DNA of 64,000 nt, taken from assembly GCA_021825585.1 (NCBI GenBank), contig JAKAGT010000007.1, forward strand, positions 1 through 64,000, written 5' to 3'. A model generated the notes under the pieces. It did not search any database. It had not been told where the DNA came from and saw nothing but the letters and a program-made list of their open reading frames with translations. This DNA comes from Bacteroidota bacterium. GTDB lineage: Bacteria > Bacteroidota > Ignavibacteria > Kryptoniales > JAKASW01. Every line of letters begins with the position of its first letter. The stretch's first letter is position 1. Both the position numbers and the translations under genes were made by a program. Of this stretch, positions 44,819 to 53,303 are shown one piece after another.

Positions 44819-46783
44819 TCAGCCGAACATCTGGAGGAAGCTCTTTGCGATGATCTCCAGATCGAGCCCGATAGATTGATTTCTCGCGTAGTAAATGTAA
44901 AGCTTCTCTACCTCTTCCGGCGAAAGCGACTGCCCCCGGTTAAGCTGGACCACGCCTGTAATCCCCAATTTTCCGAACACTTCGTCCGTCCCCTGGGGAT
45001 AATATTCGGATCTTCCAACAACAGACAATTGTCCGCTAAGCACTTTCGGCAGCTTCGAGAACACCCTTCTCGCAGCCGTATCCTTTTTGGACAGTGAAAC
45101 CGGCGAGAGGAAGACAAGGCCTGCGATTGCAAACAATATATCGAAAACTCTCTTCGTCACCCTGCTCCGTTTTCGGTTTATGCTGTAATCGATATCGACG
45201 AACGGCACATCAGCTAATCCATCCACATAAGTCTTGCCGATGATCACGTCCATGGTATCGGGGACGAGCTTAAAAGAGACGGCAGGGGTATCTACGCTGG
45301 CTACCGCCTGCAACACCTGGGAATAGGAGACCCTCCCGGACGCAAAGACTATATCGTCTATCTTCATCTCGCGGACCAACCTAGGGAGTTCGGCAATCGT
45401 CCCCACCACTCTTATCCCGAGAAGCCGGCTCTCCGCGCCCGCATCTTCGGAGATTATTCCGACTATCTCATACCCCATCGTGATTTTTCCCCGAATCTTC
45501 TTGATCAACTCCACCGCCCTGTCATCCATTCCGACGACAAGTGTCCTCCTTCCGAAAACCGGATGCCGCTGCGAACCGACCGTACTCCTGAGCTGGTAGA
45601 TCAACCGCCAGCCGGGTATCACGATCGCCATCACGAGGCCTGCTATCAACACGATAAACCGTGAGAAGGCGAAGGCCTTGAAGAAGTATGTGAGCGATGA
45701 AAACAGCAGGAAAGTCAGTGCGGTGCTCAAAAGAGACAACCTGAACGAATACTTGTTCTCTCCATATATGCCGAAACTTGCCCCGAACATCACGAACACA
45801 ATCGCAGGCGCGATGTAAAAGTAGGGCCGCCCGTAGCTCGGGATTGCATAGAGCTTATCCGTTCTCAGGAGCTCTCCGATGAACATGGCTGCTACGCTGA
45901 CACCAAAGTCCGCTATCAAGGGGAAAGCGTTTCGGAGCGAGGTCAGGGCCGACTGGGTCTGGCGATTGATCAATATAGCGAGCCTGAGGAGCATCGAGAG
46001 TGCAGAACGCTGGCCGTATCTCTTGCCGACAAAAATACTCATCGCCCGGTAGAACTCATACGTCCGGTTGAAGTTGCTGTTTCTGGTACTCTCCCCTTTG
46101 AAATGGATGATACTGGTGGCCGGAGTGTAGTACACTTTGTACCCCGCCTCCTTGATCTTGAAACAAAGGTCGATGTCTTCGCCGTACATGAAGTAGTCCT
46201 CATCGAACCCTCCGACCTGCCCGAAGACGTTCTTCCGCATGAACATGAAACTGCCGCTGATGGCATCGACTTCGTGGACTTCCCCTGGGTCAAGGTAGGT
46301 CAGGTTGTAACGGCCGAACAGTCTCGACTTCGGGAACAAGGCGCTGAGCCCGAAAATCTTCGACACCGCAACCCATGGAGTCGGGAAACTCCTCCTGCAG
46401 GCTTTCTGTAATGAGCCGTCTGCATTCAGGATCTTGCAGCCTGCTGCTCCGGCGTCCGGGTGAAGATCGAGAAACTTTATCATTTCCCCGATAGTGTTCT
46501 CCTCGACAACCGAATCCGGATTAATCAACAGCAAATATTCTCCGGACGATGCCTTCACCGCCTGGTTGTTTGCCCGCCCGAAACCTACGTTCATCCGGTT
46601 TTCGATGAGCATGACTTCGGGATGGCTCTTCTTCAGAAACTCGACCGAATCGTCGTCCGAGAAATTGTCGACCACTATAATCTCCGAATCGATCCCGGTG
46701 AGAGCCTTACCCAGCGACGCCAGCAGGTTTTCCAGAAATCCGCGGACGTTATAACTGACGATAATTACCGAAACCTGCGGCAT
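44819..46783 (-). CDS. GT2 glycosyltransferase fused to incomplete polyprenyl-phosphate sugar transferase
   Basis: 654 residues. Residues about 1-270 are a WbbL-like GT2 (VSVIIVSYN, NVGFGRANNQ, INPDS, YGEDIDLCFKI). Then about four helices (about 285-400), a Rossmann CoA-binding-like segment (TLVVGMDDRAVELIKK, GYEIVGIISED) and a C-terminal part similar to bacterial sugar transferases: FDILFAIAGLVFLSPVS, LSVVGRSEYYPQ, KLGITGVVQL, LYIYYARNQSIGLDLEII. Compared with the intact enzyme at 48631-50046 it lacks the segment with the KFRSM and DE catalytic region (LHLDEVPQ). The transferase half is therefore probably inactive, and the protein may add a rhamnose-like sugar while its second half acts as a membrane scaffold. 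Last gene of the locus. Confidence 0.85.
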   Translation of the reverse strand: MPQVSVIIVSYNVRGFLENLLASLGKALTGIDSEIIVVDNFSDDDSVEFLKKSHPEVMLIENRMNVGFGRANNQAVKASSGEYLLLINPDSVVEENTIGEMIKFLDLHPDAGAAGCKILNADGSLQKACRRSFPTPWVAVSKIFGLSALFPKSRLFGRYNLTYLDPGEVHEVDAISGSFMFMRKNVFGQVGGFDEDYFMYGEDIDLCFKIKEAGYKVYYTPATSIIHFKGESTRNSNFNRTYEFYRAMSIFVGKRYGQRSALSMLLRLAILINRQTQSALTSLRNAFPLIADFGVSVAAMFIGELLRTDKLYAIPSYGRPYFYIAPAIVFVMFGASFGIYGENKYSFRLSLLSTALTFLLFSSLTYFFKAFAFSRFIVLIAGLVMAIVIPGWRLIYQLRSTVGSQRHPVFGRRTLVVGMDDRAVELIKKIRGKITMGYEIVGIISEDAGAESRLLGIRVVGTIAELPRLVREMKIDDIVFASGRVSYSQVLQAVASVDTPAVSFKLVPDTMDVIIGKTYVDGLADVPFVDIDYSINRKRSRVTKRVFDILFAIAGLVFLSPVSLSKKDTAARRVFSKLPKVLSGQLSVVGRSEYYPQGTDEVFGKLGITGVVQLNRGQSLSPEEVEKLYIYYARNQSIGLDLEIIAKSFLQMFG

Positions 46784-46788
46784 AAGGC

Positions 46789-47529
46789 TTATCTCAACTT
46801 CAAAAATCTCAGAAGTCTACCGAGGCCGAGCAGCAGGACTATTTTCATCGCCTCAATTACAATCTTCCTGGACATCTTGCTGGCCCCGACTCTCCTTTCG
46901 GTGAATACTATCGGGACCTCGACAATCTTAAACCCCTTGCGGTAAGCCCGCACGTTCATCTCAACCTGGAAAGCGTATCCGTTGGAACGAATCGAGTTCA
47001 GGTCTATGGCTTTAAGCACGTCGACCCTGAATGCCTTGAAGCCGCTGGTAAGGTCGTTCACCGGGACTCCGGTCACGACTCTCGCGAAGATGTTGCTCGC
47101 GTAACTCAACAACAGTCGTTTCATCGGCCAGTTTAGAACAGAGACGCCGCGCGCATAACGCGAGCCGACGGCAACATCGGCGTCTTCCAGCGCCTTGCGA
47201 AATCTCGGGATCTCCCCCGGATCATGCGACAGGTCCGCGTCCATTTCCATCACGAAGTCATATCCGCTGTCGATGGCATACTTGAACCCGGCGACGTATG
47301 CGGTACCGAGGCCCGCCTTTTTTTCCCGCTGCAGCAGGTGAACCCGGTGGTCTGTATTGCTCATCTGCGAGACCAGCCGGGCCGTTCCGTCAGGCGAATT
47401 GTCATCCACTATGAGAATGTCGGAGTCAGAGTTCGAATCCAGCACACGCGGTATGACTGTGCCGATATTCTCGGCTTCGTTGTATGTCGGCATTACTACA
47501 AGCAATCGTCTGGAATTGTCCGTCGGCAT
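46789..47529 (-). CDS. Polyprenol-phosphate mannosyltransferase-like GT2
   Basis: 246 residues from ATG 47529 (an in-frame TTG four codons earlier would overlap the aminotransferase). GT2 pattern of dolichyl-phosphate mannose synthases: VVMPTYNEAENI, VDDNSPDGTA, EMDADLSHDP, TSGFKAFRVD and FTERRVGASKMS. It has no C-terminal membrane pair like the long forms. It likely loads a sugar on undecaprenyl phosphate for later transfer outside the inner membrane. Confidence 0.9.
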   Translation of the reverse strand: MPTDNSRRLLVVMPTYNEAENIGTVIPRVLDSNSDSDILIVDDNSPDGTARLVSQMSNTDHRVHLLQREKKAGLGTAYVAGFKYAIDSGYDFVMEMDADLSHDPGEIPRFRKALEDADVAVGSRYARGVSVLNWPMKRLLLSYASNIFARVVTGVPVNDLTSGFKAFRVDVLKAIDLNSIRSNGYAFQVEMNVRAYRKGFKIVEVPIVFTERRVGASKMSRKIVIEAMKIVLLLGLGRLLRFLKLR

Positions 47530-47530
47530 G

Positions 47531-48631
47531 CTATTTTCCAAGAAATCTTTTGATGGTTGCGGTTATCAGCTCGACTTCCTCATCGAGCAAATGCGGGTGC
47601 ATCGGCAGCGACAGGACTTCTCGGGAAAGCTTCTCAGATATCGGGAAATCTCCCGCTTTGTATCCTGCATACTGATATGCCTTCTGAAGATGAAGCGGAA
47701 CGGGATAATAAACGGCGGAAGGTATGCCGTTCTCTTTCAGGTAATCGAGCATCTGGTCGCGTCTTCCCGTCCTTATGGTGTATTGGTGAAAAATGTGTTT
47801 CCTGTCGCTGAAAGTCCGCGGTGTGCCGACTGCGCCCTTCAACCTTTCGGTGTACTTGCCCGCAAAACCGGACCGAAGCTCGTTGTACCTGTCGAGCCGT
47901 CTGAACTTCACACGGAGTATGGCCGCTTGAATGGTATCGAGCCTGCTGTTCACACCGATGTAATCGTGGTAGTATTTCTTCTCCGAGCCGTGACTGACTA
48001 TTGCCCTCATCTTTTTGGCCAGGTCATCATCGCTGGTAAAGATCATTCCTCCGTCTCCGTACGCACCGAGATTCTTGCTCGGGAAGAAACTCACGCATCC
48101 AATCTTACCGAGGCTGCACATCTTCTTCCCTTTGTATTCGGCGCCGAACGCCTGTGCCGCATCCTCAACTATCGGGACACCTCTGGAACTTGAAATTTCA
48201 ACGAGTTCATCCATCATCGCCGGCTGGCCGAAGAGATGCACAGGTACAATAGCCTTCGTCTTTCCTGTAATCTTCCTCTCGACCTCCTTCGGATCGATAT
48301 TGAAGTCGTCCTCGCGCACGTCGGCAAACACCGTCTTGGCGCCGAGAAGCGCAGCCACCTCCGCAGTCGCGACGAAAGTAAACGGTGTCGTGATGACTTC
48401 GTCTCCCGGTCCGACTCCCAATGACATAAGCGCAATCTGCAGGGCATCCGTGCCGTTCCCGCAGCCGATCGCATGTTTTACGCCAACGTAATCGGCAAGA
48501 TCGTGTTCAAGTTCCTTCACGTCCGGACCAAGGATGAATTGTCCGGAGTCGACAACACTCTGGATAGAATCGTCGATCTCTCCTTTTATTTCCCGGTATT
48601 GCCTTCCCAAATCCACCATTTGAATCTTCAT
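47531..48631 (-). CDS. DegT/DnrJ/EryC1 aminotransferase, WbpE-like
   Basis: 366 residues. PLP-dependent sugar aminotransferase. Seen: GCGNGTDALQIAL, TPFTFVATAE, VPVHLFGQPA, DAAQAFGAEYKGK, and the PLP lysine in FFPSKNLGAYGDGG. This sequence pattern resembles WbpE-type enzymes that aminate a 3-keto UDP-sugar acid. The wbpA-like dehydrogenase at the right end of the locus would fit the same pathway. Its start overlaps the stop of the sugar transferase by 1 nt. Confidence 0.9.
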   Translation of the reverse strand: MKIQMVDLGRQYREIKGEIDDSIQSVVDSGQFILGPDVKELEHDLADYVGVKHAIGCGNGTDALQIALMSLGVGPGDEVITTPFTFVATAEVAALLGAKTVFADVREDDFNIDPKEVERKITGKTKAIVPVHLFGQPAMMDELVEISSSRGVPIVEDAAQAFGAEYKGKKMCSLGKIGCVSFFPSKNLGAYGDGGMIFTSDDDLAKKMRAIVSHGSEKKYYHDYIGVNSRLDTIQAAILRVKFRRLDRYNELRSGFAGKYTERLKGAVGTPRTFSDRKHIFHQYTIRTGRRDQMLDYLKENGIPSAVYYPVPLHLQKAYQYAGYKAGDFPISEKLSREVLSLPMHPHLLDEEVELITATIKRFLGK

Positions 48632-50046
48632 TAAGCGTGTCCCTTTCCTGACAGCATATGGACAATTGTACTCAAGGCAATCTTGAAGTCCATGCGCAGC
48701 GACATGTTCTCTATGTAGAACAGATCGTATTGTAGTTTGATTTTTACGTCGTCGATACTCTGGTCGTAGGTATGTTTTATCTGCGCCCAGCCTGTAATTC
48801 CAGGTTTAACTTTCAGTCTTCTCCTGTAAAGGGGAATTTCCTTCGACAATTGTTCGACAAAATACGGCCGTTCGGGCCTCGGGCCTATCAGGCTCATGTC
48901 CCCTTTCAGGACGTTGATGAACTGCGGTACCTCGTCCAGATGGAGCTTCCTGATCATCCTTCCGATCCTCGTGATGCGCGGGTCGTTCTTGTCCGCCCAT
49001 GTGGGACCGGTCAGCGTCTCGGCATTCTGAAACATTGATCTGAACTTGTAAAGAGTGAAAGCCCTCCCGTCCTGCCCGACTCGGTCCTGTTTATAGATCG
49101 AGGGTCCACGGGATTCGATTTTGACCGCTATCGCGACAATCACCCAGACCGGCAAGCCGACGGCGAGCAGGACCAGCGAGAAGACTACGTCGAGCGTGCG
49201 CTTGGTGGCCTCCTCCCAGGGCTGCATGATCTGCGGCATGATCTCGATTAGTGGGAAGCCGTAAAGCTGTCCGACTCTTACCTGACCCGAAACTGCGTCG
49301 TGCAGGTCGGGTACCATCTTTACCGAGACATTCGCACTGTTGACACCCGACAGGATTCCGTACAGCTGCTCTCTATCGTTCTCCTCGAGCGCAATGATCA
49401 GTTCCTGCACCGAAGACTTCTTTATGACATTCTCAAGATTGTCAATCTTTCCAACCACGGGTGCGGGGAGGGTGATTGTAGCTCCCGTTGTGGTTGTCAC
49501 GAAACCTACCGGTTTGTATCCGAGCGCTTTATATTTCAGTGTCAGGTTATAGACATCGACTGCCCGCCTTCCGGTTCCTACAATGAGCGCGTTGTGTACG
49601 CCATAACCCTTTATTATCAGGTTGCGCTGGAATGTTCTCAGGAACACCCTTGCTCCGCCCGCGCAGAACACGACGAGTCCCCAGTAAATCACGACCAGCA
49701 GCCTGAAGTGAGGAATCCGGCCGTTCGTAGCGTCGTCAAAGAAAATGGCAAAAAAGAGGATGATGACGGCCACGGCAGAGGCTTTCGCTACCGTAGAAAG
49801 CTCGTCGAATCTCGAATGAAGCCGGGAATACCGGTAGAGTCCCCAGAACCAGAACACGAACATCACGAACAGTGACAGCGTGATGAGCGGTCCCCAGAAG
49901 TCAGGAATGGCTACGACACGAAAGAGCCCGCTGAAGACGCGGATGTAATAGTAAACGGCGTTGGCCAGAGCGAGAGAAAGGAAATCAACCGCGACTAGAA
50001 CCAGCGGTTCCCCGTTTCTCTTCCTGATCGAATCTGTTATCAACAC
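48631..50046 (-). CDS. Undecaprenyl-phosphate sugar phosphotransferase (initiating)
   Basis: 471 residues from GTG 50046. N-terminal helices (about 20-120), a CoA-binding-like domain (ALIVGTGRRAVDVY), then the catalytic domain: KRTLDVVFSLVLL helix, GPSIYKQDRVGQDGR, YKFRSMF, KLHLDEVPQ, MSLIGPRPERP and KPGITGWAQI. It transfers a sugar-1-phosphate to undecaprenyl phosphate at the inner membrane, starting the repeat unit. WbaP/WcaJ-like. The GTG follows directly after a TAA of a small upstream frame. Confidence 0.93.
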   Translation of the reverse strand: MLITDSIRKRNGEPLVLVAVDFLSLALANAVYYYIRVFSGLFRVVAIPDFWGPLITLSLFVMFVFWFWGLYRYSRLHSRFDELSTVAKASAVAVIILFFAIFFDDATNGRIPHFRLLVVIYWGLVVFCAGGARVFLRTFQRNLIIKGYGVHNALIVGTGRRAVDVYNLTLKYKALGYKPVGFVTTTTGATITLPAPVVGKIDNLENVIKKSSVQELIIALEENDREQLYGILSGVNSANVSVKMVPDLHDAVSGQVRVGQLYGFPLIEIMPQIMQPWEEATKRTLDVVFSLVLLAVGLPVWVIVAIAVKIESRGPSIYKQDRVGQDGRAFTLYKFRSMFQNAETLTGPTWADKNDPRITRIGRMIRKLHLDEVPQFINVLKGDMSLIGPRPERPYFVEQLSKEIPLYRRRLKVKPGITGWAQIKHTYDQSIDDVKIKLQYDLFYIENMSLRMDFKIALSTIVHMLSGKGHA

Positions 50047-50195
50047 TTAGCGAGCCGGATCAAGTGAACGGAATTTGCCTCTTAAGACAAAGTGTTGCAC
50101 GGTCTGCTGGGGATTCGCATACATGCCACTCATTGCAAACAAATTAAGCAATTTTTTAGTCATCATAAAGATTCTTGTTCATCAGAATCTCCTTT
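50047..50195 (-). other. Leader with two tiny frames upstream of the initiating transferase
   Basis: On the minus strand AAAGGAG (50189-50195) precedes ATG 50182 by 6 nt and starts MNKNLYDD-stop (50156-50182). A second frame of 39 codons (50047-50166, MMTKKLLNLFAM...) begins inside it and ends in TAA directly abutting the GTG of the transferase. The arms AGATTCT/AGAATCT (50169-50175, 50184-50190) can fold over the ribosome site. This fits leader-peptide or coupled-translation control but may be chance. The rest of the gap 50196-50433 shows nothing. Confidence 0.35.
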
Positions 50196-50433
50196 GAAGG
50201 GATGGTAAGCATTGCAGATTGAGATTAACGTCAAGGGTGCAACGAACTACCATCGGCAGACGGATTGCTTCTGAAACGCATCGGTCGAAATCGACTCCCC
50301 CCAAAGCGTGACACCATAAAGTGTCTTGTGCTTCTGTCAGCCTTCCAATCGCTGGACTGCTGCCTTTAACTTAGACTCTTGAATGGTATCGTCCCAGGAA
50401 ATCCATGGTTTCTACTTCAGACTGGATGTGGTG

Positions 50434-50931
50434 CTAGGAGAATATGCCGTCAGCGTTCGCATATTGGATGTCTCTGTCGATGAACTTGTCGACTCCGAGA
50501 AGATGCCTGAATCCGAGGTTGCTGAGAGAATAGAGAAGCACCCCCGTCCCGCAGCCCACGTCGAGAATCCGGGATCCGGGTATTATGCCAGTGGGTCTCA
50601 ATGACTGCAGGACCAGGCCGTCGCGTGCGATATTGTGAAGCATCCTGCCAGTGAAACCTCGTCCTTCGAGTTCATATTTGTCACGCAGCCTCTTTGAAAA
50701 TCGAACCAATGGGTTGGCAAACCTTTCAGATGCGAGGGACGTGAGACTGTAATACTGATTCTCATAATATCTGCTCAAGTCCGCAGGCACCTCTGAAATC
50801 TGGAGAGACCCGCAATTGCCACACTCGAGGTATTCGAACTGGGCTCAGGTGCCCAGCATCATCTCCCGGGCAAGGTGGACTCTCTTTCCTCCGTCGTCGC
50901 CGCAAACGCGGCACTGCTCAACGTGCTCCAT
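50434..50931 (-). pseudogene. Broken SAM methyltransferase gene
   Basis: From ATG 50931 the frame encodes a zinc ribbon, CRVC (about residues 7-10) and CGNC (after the stop), as in C-methyltransferases of sugar loci. A TGA at 50845-50847 (codon 29) interrupts it. The same frame then continues through 50790-50434: ADLSRYYENQYYS, SRILDVGCGTGVLLYSL (motif I) and GVDKFIDRDIQ, and stops there about 130 residues before a methyltransferase normally ends. Nonsense mutation plus lost 3' half make it a pseudogene. GT4 50960-52078 is 29 nt upstream. Confidence 0.75.
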
Positions 50932-50959
50932 GAATCTCTCAATCCCCGCTAGTGATTGC

Positions 50960-52078
50960 CTAAGAAAACATTCTGTAAAGCTCCAGGAATTCCCCGACCA
51001 CTATTCGCTCGTCGAACATCGCGAGGACATCTTCTCTGCTTATCCTTCCCATCTCTTTCATTTTGCTCGCGTCTTCGATGATGTCCTTTATTCTGGCGGC
51101 CAGCGCATCGGGTCTCTTCACGGGTACAAGGTAACCATTCTTGCCATCTTTCACCACCACTCTGCATCCGGGTATATCCGCTGCGACGAGCGGCAGACCG
51201 GCGGAGGCGGCCTCGAGCAGGAATCTCGAAACACCTTCCATATAGCTTGGCAGAACCGCAATGCTCGCCTTGCCAAACAAAGCAGGCATGTCATCCACGC
51301 GTCCCAGAAAACGGACAATGTTCTCCGTCTTCCACTCTTCCATCACCCTGTCAGGGATACACGACGGATTGCTGCGATCCTGTTCGCCGGCTATCCAAAT
51401 CTCTACGGGCACTCCTTCGGCTCGCAGTATCCGTGCCGCATCCACCAGGTCACCTACTCCTTTGTCCCATAGAAGTCTCGATGCAAGAAGGGCGACCGCT
51501 GGCTTCTCCTTCTCTCCACCCGGACAGAACCTCCCGGTATCCACACCCTCACCTAGTATCACAGCAGACTTCTTATACGAAGCCAGCTTGTAGCGAAGGA
51601 ACTGGTTGCGATCCTCCGGGTTGAGAAAAATGTGGCGCTCGTCCTTTGACTTGAGGATACCTCGCATAACAGGCAGCAGAAAGAATCGCAGCCATTTGGC
51701 GCGGACCGAGTCCGAGAATACGAACCCCAGCCCCGTCCAGGTCACCATAATGTTCTCAAGTCCTGTGAGCTTCTTGCAAAACAGTCCGTATATGTTTGAT
51801 TTTATCGAATAGTGATGTGCCAGAAAGGGCTTTTCAGTCCGGTATATGCGAATCAGCTGGAATATCGATCTGAGCTCCTTGAATGGATTGAAACTTCCCC
51901 GGTCCAGATCCCAGTTTATGACCCTGTATCCTGTCGCCCTCAGCCGTTCCGTATACTTGCCGAACGGAAATACGAGGACAACATCATATCCCTCCCGGCT
52001 CAGCGCGCGCACAAGCGGCATTCTGAAATTGTAAGTTGACCAGTCGTCGTTCGAAATAATCAGCACTTTACGCTGCAT
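50960..52078 (-). CDS. Glycosyltransferase family 4, PglA/CapM-like
   Basis: 372 residues. GT-B fold: N-terminal IISNDDWSTYNFRMPLVRAL, HHYSIKSNIYG; C-terminal LLASRLLWDKGVGDLVDAA and the E-x7-E type donor motif EGVSRFLLEAASAGLPLV. The pattern EGVSRFLLEAA matches GT4 enzymes that add N-acetylated sugars to undecaprenyl-linked repeat units. It overlaps the next glycosyltransferase by 11 nt. Confidence 0.92.
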   Translation of the reverse strand: MQRKVLIISNDDWSTYNFRMPLVRALSREGYDVVLVFPFGKYTERLRATGYRVINWDLDRGSFNPFKELRSIFQLIRIYRTEKPFLAHHYSIKSNIYGLFCKKLTGLENIMVTWTGLGFVFSDSVRAKWLRFFLLPVMRGILKSKDERHIFLNPEDRNQFLRYKLASYKKSAVILGEGVDTGRFCPGGEKEKPAVALLASRLLWDKGVGDLVDAARILRAEGVPVEIWIAGEQDRSNPSCIPDRVMEEWKTENIVRFLGRVDDMPALFGKASIAVLPSYMEGVSRFLLEAASAGLPLVAADIPGCRVVVKDGKNGYLVPVKRPDALAARIKDIIEDASKMKEMGRISREDVLAMFDERIVVGEFLELYRMFS

Positions 52079-53219
52079 TTATCAGCTCAGAAAAAATCGC
52101 GTCCAACCTGTTTCCTTTTTCTCTCCACGAGAACTGTTTATCGCTCAACCGCTTTGTACGATTGGAATATTCTCTCAGTAGTTCCGGACGATCAACGAAG
52201 GTCTTTACTGCTCTGCAGATGGCATCCGCGCTGCCGGGCTGAACGAGGATCCCATTCTCCCCGTCCACGACCTGCTCAGCCAGTCCGCCGACATTCGACG
52301 CAATTATCGGTATTCCCAGACCCGCGGCGATACCGGCGGGTCCCGACTGCGACGCCTCATTGTAAGGGAGAACAACGACATCCGTGTCCGACAGCAGACA
52401 GCATAACTCCGAATCATCAAGCCATCTGTTAACGTATCTCACACCGGCCCTTTGCCCACCAACAAGGAGTGCCTCCCCTATCTTACCCTCTCCGGCGACG
52501 GTTAGTTCAACCGGAAGTCTCTGTTCCCTCATCCTGATGAAAGCCTTCACAAGAACCTCGACGCCTTTGTAAGGAAGTATCCTTCCGAAAAAAAGGAGCC
52601 TTACTCGTCCCCCTTCGGCGAAACCATGGTGTTTCCAGTGCTTGCACAATGATGTATGAGAGCCCAGCCCGATATTGATCACCTTGTCTTCTCTTGTTCC
52701 AAATTCCTTGATCGTGGCCCGCCTGACGTGCTCGCTCAAAGTAAATATGCAGTCGACATTTCGAATTATCCTGCGTTCGACGAAAGAGAGGAGGCGGTCT
52801 CGTACGTCCGACCTGCCGTTTACGAACCCCGACGGATTGTGCCTGATGTAGCAGAGCAAAGGTCGCCGGGGCGATTGTTTCAGTCGGGAGATGAGCGGCC
52901 ACATCCAGGCGTGTTCCATCGTGAACAGAATCAAGCCGGCCCCGGAAGCCCTGATTGATCGCGCAATTCTCCGAATCCTGCTCCGCATCAGAGTCTTCAG
53001 CACAAAGTCAGAAGTCTTCGCAGTGTGCGTCTCCTCAACGAAGATCCTTCCGAGAGGAAGTCTCTCGAATTGCTCCTTGAAGGGATTATTGGCCGAAATA
53101 AGGACTGAATATCGGTTGCCCCCATGCTTCGAGAGGGATTCCGCAATTTCAAACGTGTCCAGCACACCACCCCCGCTGGAGCCAAGGTACACAATCAATA
53201 TGTCGCCGCTCTTTCCCAT
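52068..53219 (-). CDS. Glycosyltransferase family 4
   Basis: 383 residues. N-terminal IVYLGSSGGGVLDTFEIAESL; C-terminal donor domain RLLFFGRILPYKGVEVLVKAF and EASQSGPAGIAAGLGIPIIASNVGG, typical of GT4. Acceptor and sugar unknown. It lies between wzy and the other GT4 and adds one unit of the repeat, by context. Confidence 0.9.
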   Translation of the reverse strand: MGKSGDILIVYLGSSGGGVLDTFEIAESLSKHGGNRYSVLISANNPFKEQFERLPLGRIFVEETHTAKTSDFVLKTLMRSRIRRIARSIRASGAGLILFTMEHAWMWPLISRLKQSPRRPLLCYIRHNPSGFVNGRSDVRDRLLSFVERRIIRNVDCIFTLSEHVRRATIKEFGTREDKVINIGLGSHTSLCKHWKHHGFAEGGRVRLLFFGRILPYKGVEVLVKAFIRMREQRLPVELTVAGEGKIGEALLVGGQRAGVRYVNRWLDDSELCCLLSDTDVVVLPYNEASQSGPAGIAAGLGIPIIASNVGGLAEQVVDGENGILVQPGSADAICRAVKTFVDRPELLREYSNRTKRLSDKQFSWREKGNRLDAIFSELINAA

Positions 53220-53303
53220 TGGAGGACTGCTAGCGACTTTCTCTTATCTGACAGCTTATCAGAATCGCCCCGCGCATTCCAGTCCCCGGAGAATCCGACT
53301 TCC

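Noticed and set aside
45035-45065. SGQLSVVG in the GT2 fusion as another heptad-repeat copy
   Set aside because: The DNA has no GCTGA heptads there, and the residues align with the LSxVG block of sugar transferases.
47425-47445. TTCGAATCC in the GT2 gene as a tRNA T loop
   Set aside because: No acceptor, D or anticodon arms are found around it; it is normal coding sequence.
50845-50847. TGA in the methyltransferase as a recoded (selenocysteine or glycine) codon
   Set aside because: TGA is used as a normal stop elsewhere in the window, no SECIS-like hairpin was seen just after it, and the gene is also truncated at its 3' end.
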